The notes under the pieces: model-generated
The model's database searches: none
Seen by the model: the letters and a program-made list of their open reading frames with translations, nothing else
Told to the model about the DNA's origin: nothing
Position numbers and translations under genes: made by a program
Source: CAZWCX01 sp964632945
Lineage (GTDB): Bacteria; Planctomycetota; MHYJ01; WSZJ01; CAZWCX01
NCBI GenBank assembly: GCA_964632945.1
Contig: CAZWCX010000108.1
Coordinates: 1 to 24,930, forward strand
DNA: 24,930 bases
Direction of reading: 5' to 3'
In this document: positions 7,456-15,156 of the stretch, one piece after another
Layout of the letters: every line of letters starts with the position of its first letter
Numbering within the stretch: the stretch's first letter is position 1

Positions 7456-7776
7456 ATGTCCGCCGATTTTTGCGTTCGACAGTCTTCCGCGCACGATGAG
7501 ATCACTCGCGAGTTGATTCAGGCCGTGCCGCCGGATTGGGATTCCGCCATCCTGGAGATGGACCTCTTCCGCACCTGCGGGGGGGAGTGTTGTTCCCACA
7601 TGATCTACCATCCGCAGGGGGGAGGAGGCGTGGTCGCCCCGAGCGACGGTCTTCTCGCCGCGATGGACCGGTTGGTCCTCCTGATGAAGGAGGATGAGGT
7701 GGGCTGGCGGCGGGCCACGTTCGGCGTATGGCGGGCCGGCGACTGCGGTTGGCAGTCGACGGTTCAGGTATCCTAA
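7456..7776 (+). CDS. Small protein resembling YezG/DUF600-type immunity fold
   Basis: The 106-residue soluble protein has a strong ribosome site (GGGAGGT, 7 bases before the ATG). Its pattern is an N-terminal helix ending in a PPDWDSAIL stretch, two strands with a CGGECC segment, a helix (LLAAMDRLVLLMKEDEVGW) and a final strand pair ending GDCGWQSTVQ. That order, with W...A.L.M near the start and W/G-D near the end, recalls YezG/DUF600-like proteins, several of which are immunity proteins to polymorphic toxins. The similarity is by eye and weak, and no toxin gene lies nearby. It probably shares a transcript with the zinc-ribbon gene. The gene is convergent with kinase 2, with 34 bases between the stop codons. 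Confidence 0.7.
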   Translation: MSADFCVRQSSAHDEITRELIQAVPPDWDSAILEMDLFRTCGGECCSHMIYHPQGGGGVVAPSDGLLAAMDRLVLLMKEDEVGWRRATFGVWRAGDCGWQSTVQVS

Positions 7777-7810
7777 GCGGATCGGGAGGCCTATCGGCGA
7801 GGACGGACGG

Positions 7811-10800
7811 TTACCGGCCCTTTCGGGCCGCCCGGGTGCGTGCGCGCGCGAGCATATCGGCAAAGGGAGGGAATGATTCTGCTCCCCGGCGCGAGGCCTC
7901 CTCATAGGCGGCGACCGCCTCCGCCGGACGGTCGAGGAGTTCGAGCGTCTCCCCCGAATGTACCCAGGCCGGCCACAAGTTCGGGTCGGCCATGGTTGCC
8001 GCGCGATAGTCCTCCAGCGCGGACTCGAGCCAGGGGGTCGCGTCGCGACCGGCCTTGGCGGCCCGCAGACCAAGGCCTTTGCGTGCGGTTCCCCGGTTGG
8101 TGAGGGCGTGAACGTATCCGGGTCGCAAGCGGAGCGCGCGGGTCAGCCGTTCAACGGCGTCCTGAAGCGCGGGTTCCGGATCCCCGCCCCGGTCGGTTTC
8201 GGCGTCCGCGAGACCGATGCGTACTTCGCCGCTGCGCTGCATGCCCCAGGCGTCATGGGGATCCAGGGACACGGCGCGGTCGTAGTCTTCGATCGCTTCC
8301 CGAAGCAGGGGGCGCGGGTCGCCGCCGTCGGACGCCAACAGCCCGGACGACAGTCTGTGGACGTCACCGCGGAGCCACCAGACCTCGGGGGCGGCGGGCC
8401 CGCGGTCGATCCGGACTTGAAGATCGGCCAGAGCGCCGCGCGCCCACTCCCGACGCGCGGCCGCGTCCCCTGCGCGGGTCCGCGCGAGGGCCAGCCTCAA
8501 CCTGGCGCGCAGGAGGCTCGCATTCGGTTCGCCGGGTTCCAGTTCCAGAGCGCGGGTGACCATCCCGAGCGCTTCCCGGCGCAGCGGCAGCGGATCGCCG
8601 CGGGCATGCTCCAACGCGTCGGCGCGCAGCGCGATCGCCTGGCCGAGACTGGTCCAGGTTGCTGGATCGAACGGCAGACGGGAAAGCAGGACCCGGCAGT
8701 CCTTTTCGGCTCTCGCTGCCGGGTCGAGCCAGTCCTGCCCCGTCCTTCGCGCTCGATTGGCCTGGAGCAGGGACAAGGCGACCCGTCGCTGCAAGCAGTC
8801 TGCGCGATTCCCGCGCCCCAGGCGTTCGACCTCCGCCAGGGCGTGCGCAATCTCCCCCAGGCTGCGGGCCGCGTCCTCTCCGCCGATGTCCTGCGTGCGA
8901 GCCCGCAGGATCCATCCTTCCGCCCGATAGAGCCAGGCAAGCACCACGTGGGCATGTCGTTCCAGAATGGCGTCGAAGTCGGCGATCCCCATCTGCAGAC
9001 TCGTTTCCGCTTCTGCGGCGCCGGTCAAGGTCTCGTGCAGAGCCAAGCCGACCCGGCCGCGCTCCAGTCGCGCTGCGACCAGACCCGGCGCGATCTCGAC
9101 GCACCGGTCGAGGACCGCGATCGCCTCGCGGAGAACGGTTTCCCGGCGGGGCTCCTGCAAGGGCAGGGCCTCCCCGAGGACGCGCAACGCGGTTCCCAGC
9201 GTGAACCGCGCGTCGGCCGATCCGGGACGGGCGCGCTCCGCGTCGCGTCCGGACTCGACGGCTGCCGCGAGAAGCGCGATCGAGTCGCGGCCGGCGAGCC
9301 CGGCGGCGTAAGCCTGATGGGTGAGGAGCGTGGCCCGCAAGGAGAGCAGTTCGGGCTGATCCGGCGCCAGCCGTGTCGCCTGAAGCAGGGCCTCGTTCCC
9401 CTGCCGGAGGAATTCCGAGGCCTGCTCGACCGAGCCCACGATCATCCATCCGGGCGTGGCGTGTGCGTATGCTTCGGCGAACCCCGCCCACAGCGTCCAT
9501 CGCCCCCGATTCACTTCCACCGCCCGTCGATACAGATCCAGGAGCCGTTCCGACGCGTCGTCCGAGACGTGGAATCGCGCGGCCTCGAGCAGGCCGTCCC
9601 AGACTTCGTCACGGTATGGGTCCCGCTCGAGGGCCTGCTGGAGGAGGCGACTTGCGGTCCGGAAGTCGCCTCGATGCAAGGCGAGCAGGCCTCGGCCGCA
9701 CAGGAGGGAGGCCTCGTCCAGGGCATCGTCTCCCGGCGTGGATCCGCCCGCGTCCATGCCGGCGAAATCCTCCTCCGCTCGGGCTCGCAGCGGCGCGAGT
9801 CCCGGCTCGAGCGCGCGCAGTCTCTCCTCCACGGCGGGGGAGAGGATCATCGCCTCTTCCCCGAGGGCGTGCAGCCGCCGGCGCGCACGATCGAGGGCCG
9901 CACGGTAGAGCCCCGCCCGCGCCAGCCCGCGCTGGTAGAGTATGGCCCGGTCGCCCGGCTTGAGCCGGTGCGCCTCGGTGAGCGCCTGGTCGGCCTCCCC
10001 CCATCGGTCGCCGAGCCGGTGGACCCAACCCTGGACGTACCAGGCCGCGGCCGAATGGGAGTCCTCACGCAGCCGTGCTTGGGCCGTCTCCAGAGCCTCC
10101 GCCAGTGCCCTCTCCAATCCCGCCGCATCCCCGATGCGCCGACGCTCGATGGCCTGGACGAGCGGCAATTCGGCGGCGCGATGGAACTCGCTCTCCAGCA
10201 CCGACCGGCGGAGAGCGCCTGCCTCCCGCAGGGCCTGGTGGGCCATGCCGCCGGCGATCGCCACGGCGCATACGGTGCCGGCGGCGGCCAACGAGATGCC
10301 GGGGCGCCGGCGAGCCCACCGCCAGGCGCGGGCGACGCGGGAGACCGGCATCGCTCGAATCGACTCGCCGGCCAGCCACCGGTCCAGGTCCTCGCAGAGC
10401 GCCTGCGCGGTGGGGTAGCGCCGATCGGGGTCCTTTTCGAGGCACTTCAGACAGATCGTTTCCAGATCCCGTGGAACCTGGGGATTCCGGATCGAGGGCC
10501 GCATCGGCTCCTCGCGCGTGACGCATCGGATCACATCGGGAATACCCTTGCCGGCGAACGGAGGTTCGCCCGTCAGGGCGGCGTACATCGTGCCCCCGAG
10601 CCCCCAGACGTCGGTGCGCGCATCGACGGATCCCCCGACCGCCTGTTCCGGCGACATGTAGGCCGGCGTGCCGATCATCGCCCCGGTTGCGGTCAGCGCC
10701 TCGCCCCCGTCCCGGAAATCCTTCGCCAGCCCGAAGTCCGTCACCCACGCGTGCCCCGAGACGTCGACGAGCACGTTCTCCGGCTTGAGGTCGCGGTGCA

Positions 10801-11527
10801 GGATCCCGACGGAGTGGGCGTGGGCGACCGCGAGCGCGAGGTCGCGGAGCATCCGCACGCGCGCGTGCAGGTCGGCTCCGACCCGGCGGATGTGCTCGAG
10901 GAGCGTGTGCCCGTCGATGCAGTCCATCACCAGGAAGATCTCGCGGTCGATCTCCCCGAGTTCGTGGATCGACACGATGTGCGGATGTTGCAGCCGGGCG
11001 GCCGCCCGGGCCTCCCGCAGCAGCCGGGCAGCCGCGGCCGGCGGAACTCCGGCGCGCGGTCCCAGGAGCCCCTTGAGGGCGACGATTCGACCCAGACGAG
11101 TGTCCCGCGCCCTCCACACCGCCCCCATCCCGCCGCGCCCGAGTTCTTCCAGGATTTCAAAGGGGCCGAGTCGCCGCGGGGTGCCATCGCGGGGGATCAC
11201 GCCCCGCCCGACCGGCCCCCCGTCGGTCGTCTGGTGGTGGGAGTAACCGCGGGCCGCGCCCTCCGCCGACGGTACGTCCCGGAGCTGTGTTGCTCCCCTC
11301 GGGTCCGGCGTGCGGGCGGAGGGGGGGGAAGAGGCCGGGCGCGGCAGGATCGCCGCCATCTCGACCGAATCGAGGTACCCGCGCTTGCGGAGGATCGCCA
11401 GGAGATCCCCCGGCTTCGCCGCAGCCGGGCATGCTGCGCGGCATTCCTCGACCTGTCCGGGCGTGAGAATGCCCTGCTCGAGCATGCGCTCAATGACGCC
11501 GTCCCCCGGATCGGTCACCGCAGTCAT
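7811..11527 (-). CDS. Membrane Ser/Thr protein kinase with very long TPR tail (kinase 2)
   Basis: The 1238-residue protein starts with a small helical domain (ILTPGQV...LAILRKRGYL, about 15-60) of the same type as in kinase 1. The kinase domain is complete: GRGGMGAVWRA loop, Lys152 in ALKG, HRDLKPEN at 244-251, DFG at 264-266 and GTPAYMSPEQA. An Arg-rich stretch (RWARRRP) precedes one membrane helix at about 411-430. About 800 residues of helical repeats follow, many with the TPR pattern of a small residue, Ala and a terminal P (LKPGDRAI, LDPHDAWG, LRPGYVHA). The ATG at 11527 is directly abutted by GGGAGG, too close for ideal initiation; the GTG at 11518 has that same site at 9-base spacing and may be the real start. 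The gene stands alone, divergent from the lipoprotein/prepilin unit. Confidence 0.93.
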   Translation of the reverse strand: MTAVTDPGDGVIERMLEQGILTPGQVEECRAACPAAAKPGDLLAILRKRGYLDSVEMAAILPRPASSPPSARTPDPRGATQLRDVPSAEGAARGYSHHQTTDGGPVGRGVIPRDGTPRRLGPFEILEELGRGGMGAVWRARDTRLGRIVALKGLLGPRAGVPPAAAARLLREARAAARLQHPHIVSIHELGEIDREIFLVMDCIDGHTLLEHIRRVGADLHARVRMLRDLALAVAHAHSVGILHRDLKPENVLVDVSGHAWVTDFGLAKDFRDGGEALTATGAMIGTPAYMSPEQAVGGSVDARTDVWGLGGTMYAALTGEPPFAGKGIPDVIRCVTREEPMRPSIRNPQVPRDLETICLKCLEKDPDRRYPTAQALCEDLDRWLAGESIRAMPVSRVARAWRWARRRPGISLAAAGTVCAVAIAGGMAHQALREAGALRRSVLESEFHRAAELPLVQAIERRRIGDAAGLERALAEALETAQARLREDSHSAAAWYVQGWVHRLGDRWGEADQALTEAHRLKPGDRAILYQRGLARAGLYRAALDRARRRLHALGEEAMILSPAVEERLRALEPGLAPLRARAEEDFAGMDAGGSTPGDDALDEASLLCGRGLLALHRGDFRTASRLLQQALERDPYRDEVWDGLLEAARFHVSDDASERLLDLYRRAVEVNRGRWTLWAGFAEAYAHATPGWMIVGSVEQASEFLRQGNEALLQATRLAPDQPELLSLRATLLTHQAYAAGLAGRDSIALLAAAVESGRDAERARPGSADARFTLGTALRVLGEALPLQEPRRETVLREAIAVLDRCVEIAPGLVAARLERGRVGLALHETLTGAAEAETSLQMGIADFDAILERHAHVVLAWLYRAEGWILRARTQDIGGEDAARSLGEIAHALAEVERLGRGNRADCLQRRVALSLLQANRARRTGQDWLDPAARAEKDCRVLLSRLPFDPATWTSLGQAIALRADALEHARGDPLPLRREALGMVTRALELEPGEPNASLLRARLRLALARTRAGDAAARREWARGALADLQVRIDRGPAAPEVWWLRGDVHRLSSGLLASDGGDPRPLLREAIEDYDRAVSLDPHDAWGMQRSGEVRIGLADAETDRGGDPEPALQDAVERLTRALRLRPGYVHALTNRGTARKGLGLRAAKAGRDATPWLESALEDYRAATMADPNLWPAWVHSGETLELLDRPAEAVAAYEEASRRGAESFPPFADMLARARTRAARKGR
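7815..7830 (-). terminator. GNRA hairpin at 3' end of kinase 2
   Basis: On the minus strand, CGGCCC-GAAA-GGGCCG forms a 6-bp GC stem closed by a GNRA tetraloop, ending one base before the TAA stop. No U-tract follows, and the hairpin lies inside the coding sequence, so a role in termination or mRNA 3'-end protection is only a possibility. Confidence 0.25.
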
Positions 11528-11904
11528 CCTCCCGGAATTCCCCTTGCCCGGAAGCGGTCCACTCCGGGAAACGTACCACCGCTCCGGGGCGCGCCGCAAG
11601 GGCGGTCCCCCGGCCCGACGCCGGGCCACGCCGCCCGGTCCCGCTCCGGGAACCCCGGTCGATCGTTGCCGCGCGGCGAAGGCCCGGACCGGCAAGAGAG
11701 GCGCCCGCGGCCTTGGGCGGGTCCCGCACGGCACGGGGCCGGTGCCACGACGAGAGGGTGGGAGGGGAAGGTCCCGCGCCGCCGCCAACCATGCGTGGCA
11801 GCGATCCGGCCTGGAGGCGGCATCGGATGCTGCGGTCGCGAGCGTTGCTTCAGGATGGCGCATGCGGCGATCCCGGTCCCCGCGGGGCGCCGGCGGAGGT
11901 GCAG
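11528..11904. other. Intergenic region between kinase 2 and lipoprotein unit, left part
   Basis: This is the left part of a 537-base divergent gap. No reading frame with a ribosome site or recognisable protein was found on either strand. A weak GG-N10-GC with TTGC exists on the minus strand (GC at 11597-11596), but its -24 half matches poorly. A poor minus-strand TTGCGG/TACGTT pair also falls here. The kinase 2 promoter is therefore not assigned. Confidence 0.4.
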
Positions 11905-11916
11905 TGCCCAAGGGCA
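11905..11916. repeat. Dyad TGCCCAAGGGCA upstream of prepilin unit
   Basis: A perfect 12-base palindrome is centred about 110 bases upstream of the start predicted from the -24/-12 element at 11995-12010. That is a usual place for a sigma54 enhancer site. It does not match the dyad at 6651-6667, so a shared regulator is not shown by it. Confidence 0.25.
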
Positions 11917-11994
11917 GTCGCTACCTCCTTCTGGAACACAGGTTGCGGCTCGTTTGCGATCCCCGCCTCCCGGTTGAAGACCGCCGGCGGAATC

Positions 11995-12010
11995 CGGCAT
12001 GGTCCTTGCA
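11995..12010 (+). promoter_or_regulatory. Candidate sigma54 (-24/-12) promoter of lipoprotein/prepilin unit
   Basis: The bases CGGCATGGTCCTTGCA match TGGCACG-N4-TTGCW at all but two positions, with the invariant GG (11996-11997) and GC (12008-12009) exactly 10 bases apart. The predicted start is near 12021, 44 bases before the lipoprotein ATG. Prepilin genes are sigma54-controlled in several well-studied bacteria, which fits, but assignment here rests on the motif alone. Confidence 0.58.
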
Positions 12011-12064
12011 ATTCTCGGATTTCCGTCTCGGGCCATTCAAGGCGAATTCATGGGAGGGACGAGC

Positions 12065-12502
12065 ATGAGGCGATCTGGTTGGCTGGCGGGGGTGCTGCTG
12101 GGAGTCGCGTTGGCGGCCGGTGGATGCGCGGACCCGGCGGCGCCGCTGCCCGAACTCGCCGGGGCGAAGTACAGGCTGCCCGTGTTCGCTCCCTCGGTGG
12201 TTCGGGGGTCCTGCGCGTTTTCGCACGGCGAGCCGGGGAGCGTCGATGCGATGTCCGGCAAGATGTGGGAAATGACCACCGACGAGTCGTTCCTGGCGAT
12301 GATTCTGTTCTACCTCGACACGCTGAAAATGTCTGCAAAGGAGGACTTCGAGGACTGCGTCATCTTCGAGTTCACGCCGAAGGGCGGGCTCCCGGGCGAG
12401 CTGGTGCAGATCACCATCCAGAAGTACTCCGAGGACGGGAAGCGGTATTTCAGCATCACGGAGCTGACGCACGCGGGGTCGCGGGCGGTTGAGGAGCAGT
12501 AA
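12065..12502 (+). CDS. Small predicted lipoprotein
   Basis: The 145-residue protein has a lipoprotein-type signal: RR near the start, a hydrophobic core (LAGVLLGVALAAGG) and Cys21, so it is expected to be lipidated at C21 and anchored in a membrane facing the periplasm. The -3 residue is Ala rather than Leu/Val, a weaker lipobox. The mature part contains no family motif that I recognise; it ends in a strand-rich stretch (VQITIQKYSEDGKRYFSITEL). The ATG at 12065 is chosen because GGGAGGG lies six bases upstream and the signal peptide begins there; longer upstream starts add a non-signal segment. It is followed after 39 bases by the prepilin-like gene and probably shares its transcript, which suggests a role with that surface protein. 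Confidence 0.8.
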   Translation: MRRSGWLAGVLLGVALAAGGCADPAAPLPELAGAKYRLPVFAPSVVRGSCAFSHGEPGSVDAMSGKMWEMTTDESFLAMILFYLDTLKMSAKEDFEDCVIFEFTPKGGLPGELVQITIQKYSEDGKRYFSITELTHAGSRAVEEQ

Positions 12503-12541
12503 CGGGGTCGGGTTCGGAGTGGACCAGTCGGAGGAAACAGG

Positions 12542-13234
12542 ATGAGCACGCGGCCGGAACGAGGGTTCACGCTGGTGGAACTGATGGTGGCGGTGAGCGT
12601 GATTGCGGTGATTGCCGCGATCGCGGTGCCCAGCCTTCTGCGCGCGCGGATCGGCGCGAACGAGTCGTCCGCGGTGGGGGCTTTGCGCGCGATCATCAGC
12701 GCAGAGTCGATCTTTCACTCGAAGGACTCGGATCGCAACACGGTGGCCGACTACTGGACGGCCGACGTGTCGGGGCTCTATCGCGTGGAGAAGCTGCCCG
12801 TGGGAAGCCGCCGCGGAGTGGCCGCCATCGACGAGGCGCTGGCGAAGGCGGATGACGCCAAGATGTCGACGTGGGGCTCGTTCGGGGCTCGGATTCCGGG
12901 GACGACGGTCTCGGCTGCGGGGCTGATTCCGATGACGCAGCAGGTGGCGCGTTCGGGATACCGGTTCCGGGCGATGGTGTCCAGTTCCCCGTTCTTCGGC
13001 TGGGGGACGGGCTACCGGACCGATCCGGACGGGAATTGGCAGTACTGGACGAACACCAGCCGGTACGGCATTCAGGCGCGGCCGGAGCGGTACGGGACGA
13101 CGGGGCACAGCACCTTCATCGTCAACGAGCGGGGCGTGATCTACGGGCGGGACTGGGGAACGAACAGTTGGTGGCTGGCGCGCAACTGGCCGGGCGACAA
13201 CCCCACGGTCTCGGGTTGGCGGGTGGTTCAGTAG
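12542..13234 (+). CDS. Type IV prepilin-like protein
   Basis: The 230-residue protein has a class III signal: a short basic leader MSTRPERG, cleavage expected after G8, then FTLVELMVAVSVIAVIAAIA with Glu at mature position 5. This is the PilD/GspO-type prepilin peptidase site and the hydrophobic helix that packs in pilus or pseudopilus fibres. The C-terminal domain is rich in Gly, Trp and Tyr (WGTGYRTDPDGNWQYWTN, NSWWLARNWPGD) and contains no cysteine, so no disulfide loop. GGAGG lies seven bases before the ATG. No pilus assembly genes are in the window, so it may be a minor pilin, a pseudopilin or a stand-alone surface protein served by machinery elsewhere. A strong terminator follows. Confidence 0.92.
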   Translation: MSTRPERGFTLVELMVAVSVIAVIAAIAVPSLLRARIGANESSAVGALRAIISAESIFHSKDSDRNTVADYWTADVSGLYRVEKLPVGSRRGVAAIDEALAKADDAKMSTWGSFGARIPGTTVSAAGLIPMTQQVARSGYRFRAMVSSSPFFGWGTGYRTDPDGNWQYWTNTSRYGIQARPERYGTTGHSTFIVNERGVIYGRDWGTNSWWLARNWPGDNPTVSGWRVVQ

Positions 13235-13271
13235 GAGAACTCCGACCCAACCGACGTCGATTCCGTCCCCC

Positions 13272-13317
13272 GGGAAGCGGCGACCGGGCGATTCGCCCGG
13301 TTGCCGTTTCCCCTTTT
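13272..13317 (+). terminator. Strong terminator after prepilin gene
   Basis: Positions 13272-13290 and 13294-13312 form a 19-bp stem with a 3-base ATT loop. Two of the pairs are G-U wobbles only in plus-strand RNA, showing that the structure is kept for plus-strand transcription. It is followed by C-TTTT (13313-13317). It lies 37 bases after the prepilin stop codon. Confidence 0.8.
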
Positions 13318-13342
13318 CGGTCGGTCGAGGGCGGGATATACT
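13314..13342 (+). promoter_or_regulatory. Candidate promoter of STAS gene
   Basis: A -10 box TATACT (13337-13342; 5 of 6 matches) is preceded at 17 bp by a poor -35, TTTTCG (13314-13319), which overlaps the tail of the preceding terminator. The predicted start near 13349 gives a leader of about 25 bases. Confidence 0.4.
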
Positions 13343-13373
13343 CCCGGGACGAACCGGCGAAATGGGGGGGAAG

Positions 13374-13928
13374 ATGGAAGACCTGGTCATCCGCGCGAAG
13401 ATGGTGGCGGGGGATCCGCCGGTCGTGGTGGCGCAACTGGTCGGAAAGCTGAATGCGACGACGGGGCCCGAGTTCGAGCGCTTCGCCGCGGAGGCGGAGC
13501 GGCGCAAGATCCTGCGGGTGGTGCTGGACATTCCCGACTTGAAGTACATGGGGTCGACGGGATTCGAGGGCGCCATCCGGCTGGCGGAGCGGTTGGCCGA
13601 TGCCGGCGGGGGCGTCGCGGTCGTCCATGCGTCCCCCAAGATCCAGGTGATGTTCCGGACGCTGGGGATGGAGCGGCTTTTCCCGGTTTTTCCGGACCTG
13701 GCCGGCGCGATCTCCCATCTGCGGTGCGGGGTGGCTGCGGCGCGGACCGGAGCCGCCGCGGCCGGCGTCGCGGCCGTCCGCCCTGTCCCCGCGAGCGGGG
13801 CCGTACCGCCCGCGCCGGCGGCCGTCGGATTCTGGGCGGGCATCTGGCGGCAGGTGCGCGGGCTCGTCGGCGGGGCCGTCCGGAACCCGGGCAGTCCGCA
13901 AGGGACTACTTCCCGGGGCGGTCCTTGA
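13374..13928 (+). CDS. STAS-domain protein (anti-sigma-factor-antagonist-like)
   Basis: The 184-residue protein has a STAS domain at about 1-110: a first strand with PVVVAQLVGKLNATT, then VVLDIPDLKYMGSTGFEGAI, the loop-plus-helix where anti-anti-sigma factors carry the phosphorylated Ser, here as GSTG, and GGVAVVHASPKIQVMFRTLGM. The second half is an Ala/Pro-rich linker and a short amphipathic tail with no recognised fold. STAS proteins of this kind bind an anti-sigma kinase or act as partner-switch relays; the Ser is present, so phosphorylation is possible. ATG 13374 follows a run of seven G; ATG 13362 is a possible alternative that adds four residues. The 3' end overlaps the oppositely transcribed gene by 23 bases. 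No anti-sigma kinase gene is adjacent. Confidence 0.85.
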   Translation: MEDLVIRAKMVAGDPPVVVAQLVGKLNATTGPEFERFAAEAERRKILRVVLDIPDLKYMGSTGFEGAIRLAERLADAGGGVAVVHASPKIQVMFRTLGMERLFPVFPDLAGAISHLRCGVAAARTGAAAAGVAAVRPVPASGAVPPAPAAVGFWAGIWRQVRGLVGGAVRNPGSPQGTTSRGGP

Positions 13929-14928
13929 GGAACACGATCACCCGGTCGCGGTAGAACAGGAAGTAGCGGGGTCCGAGGTAGAGTCGCGCGCACACCAGCC
14001 GGATGACGTCCTTGGTCTTCGTGTCGCCGAAGCCGAGCTGGCGGTAGCGGAAGACCACGTACTCCTGGCGGACGTCCTTCACGTAGGAGTTCACGTCCGG
14101 GAGCGATTTTTCGGAGCAGACGAGCAGCGGCTCGCCGTTGACCTTCCACGGTTTTCCGTCCGTGCCGACGACCGGGAAGGTGCGCAATCCGCCGACCGCA
14201 TTCTTGGCGAATTCGAGCCCGGTCGCGCCGAGCTTCACGTCGAAGACGGACGTGCCCGACAATTCTCCCGTGCCCACGTCCTTGCCGAGGTCGAAGCGTT
14301 TGATCACCTTGCGGGCTTCCGCCGCGCGCCGTTCCCACTCCGCGGTCAACCCCGCCGCGTCGGCCTGTCGCAACGGGTGGAATTCCTTCTCCCAGCCCGG
14401 GATCCGCTGCATGAACCGGACGATCTCCGCGGCGGCGCGTTTCTTGAGGTCGACCGACTCCGGGTCCCGGGCGGAGCGGGCCAGTCCGTCGAGTTTGTAG
14501 CGGCCGAGGAAACGCTGGGCGAAGGCCGGGAAGGAATCGCCGACGTCCTTCACCAAGGCATGCTCGGCGGCGATCTCCATCGACCGCCCCTGCGCGCTCT
14601 CCAGGGCCCCGGAGTACTGCTTGAGGTAGGCGGAGAAGAAATCGAGCTCGGCCTCGCGCGTCGGGGTCTCGATGGGATAGAACAGTTCGGGGCCGGGGAG
14701 GACGTGAAGGAGGGTGCCCCACGAGTGGCGCGTCACCGGTTCGAAGCGGTCCTTGTCTCGATACGACCCCTCCGACTCGACCCGGGCGACCAGGGTTTCC
14801 AGGTCGCGAAAGCGGTTCCACTCGATCGGGATGTCCACTCCGCCGGCGCCATCCTGTGCACGGGCCGGGATGCCGAAAGATAGAATGAGCAGGGCGATCG
14901 AAACGGCGAGCAGGAAGGAACGGGGCAT
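13906..14928 (-). CDS. Exported protein of unknown function
   Basis: The 340-residue protein starts with a clear Sec signal peptide (hydrophobic LLAVSIALLILSFGIP, cleavage likely after ARA near residue 24). The mature part is mixed helix and strand, rich in charged residues, and has no metal-binding, catalytic or lipid-anchor motif that I recognise. It contains one Cys in CSEKS and one in LVCARL. The C-terminus reads as strands (YVVFRYRQLGFG, GPRYFLFYRDRVIVFL), suggesting a beta-rich terminal domain. The start at 14928 is set by the signal peptide; GGAG lies nine bases upstream. The frame continues upstream to 15705, but that part runs opposite the next operon. The gene is divergent from that operon and convergent with the STAS gene. 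Confidence 0.78.
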   Translation of the reverse strand: MPRSFLLAVSIALLILSFGIPARAQDGAGGVDIPIEWNRFRDLETLVARVESEGSYRDKDRFEPVTRHSWGTLLHVLPGPELFYPIETPTREAELDFFSAYLKQYSGALESAQGRSMEIAAEHALVKDVGDSFPAFAQRFLGRYKLDGLARSARDPESVDLKKRAAAEIVRFMQRIPGWEKEFHPLRQADAAGLTAEWERRAAEARKVIKRFDLGKDVGTGELSGTSVFDVKLGATGLEFAKNAVGGLRTFPVVGTDGKPWKVNGEPLLVCSEKSLPDVNSYVKDVRQEYVVFRYRQLGFGDTKTKDVIRLVCARLYLGPRYFLFYRDRVIVFLKDRPGK

Positions 14929-15098
14929 GGCAGGCGGCTCCGCAACCGTACGGGCGGGTCGGCCCGGGGCCGTCCCGGGTCGGGGGCCCGGCGGTGGGGC
15001 GCCCGTCCGGCCCGTGGGGGTCCGACCATTCGCAGCGCATTGTGGCCGGACGGCGCCCGTCGCGCCAGCGAAAAACCGGTCGCCGGCCGCCGTTTGCT

Positions 15099-15127
15099 TT
15101 GACAGGGATCCGGGTGGCGCATATCCT
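15099..15127 (+). promoter_or_regulatory. Sigma70-type promoter of the three-gene operon
   Basis: A perfect -35 TTGACA (15099-15104) is followed by exactly 17 bp and TATCCT (15122-15127; 4 of 6). Transcription would start near 15134, 23 bases before the ATG at 15157, with GGGAGG in the leader. Confidence 0.75.
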
Positions 15128-15156
15128 GTCGGGCCGGAACCGCAGGGAGGCCGCTG

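Noticed and set aside
6433..8073. Upstream extension of the sigma54 activator frame to a 1659-residue protein
   Set aside because: It runs through a good promoter (TTGACA-N17-TATCTT) and opposite two genes with ribosome sites; the GTG at 6432 has GGAGGT at ideal spacing.
11584..11612. GG-N10-GC with TTGC on the minus strand ahead of kinase 2
   Set aside because: The -24 half (GGGACC) matches the consensus poorly, and such spacing is frequent by chance in this composition.
7958..11977. 1339-residue plus-strand open frame opposite kinase 2
   Set aside because: It is antisense of a kinase whose motifs are complete and has no domain or ribosome site of its own.
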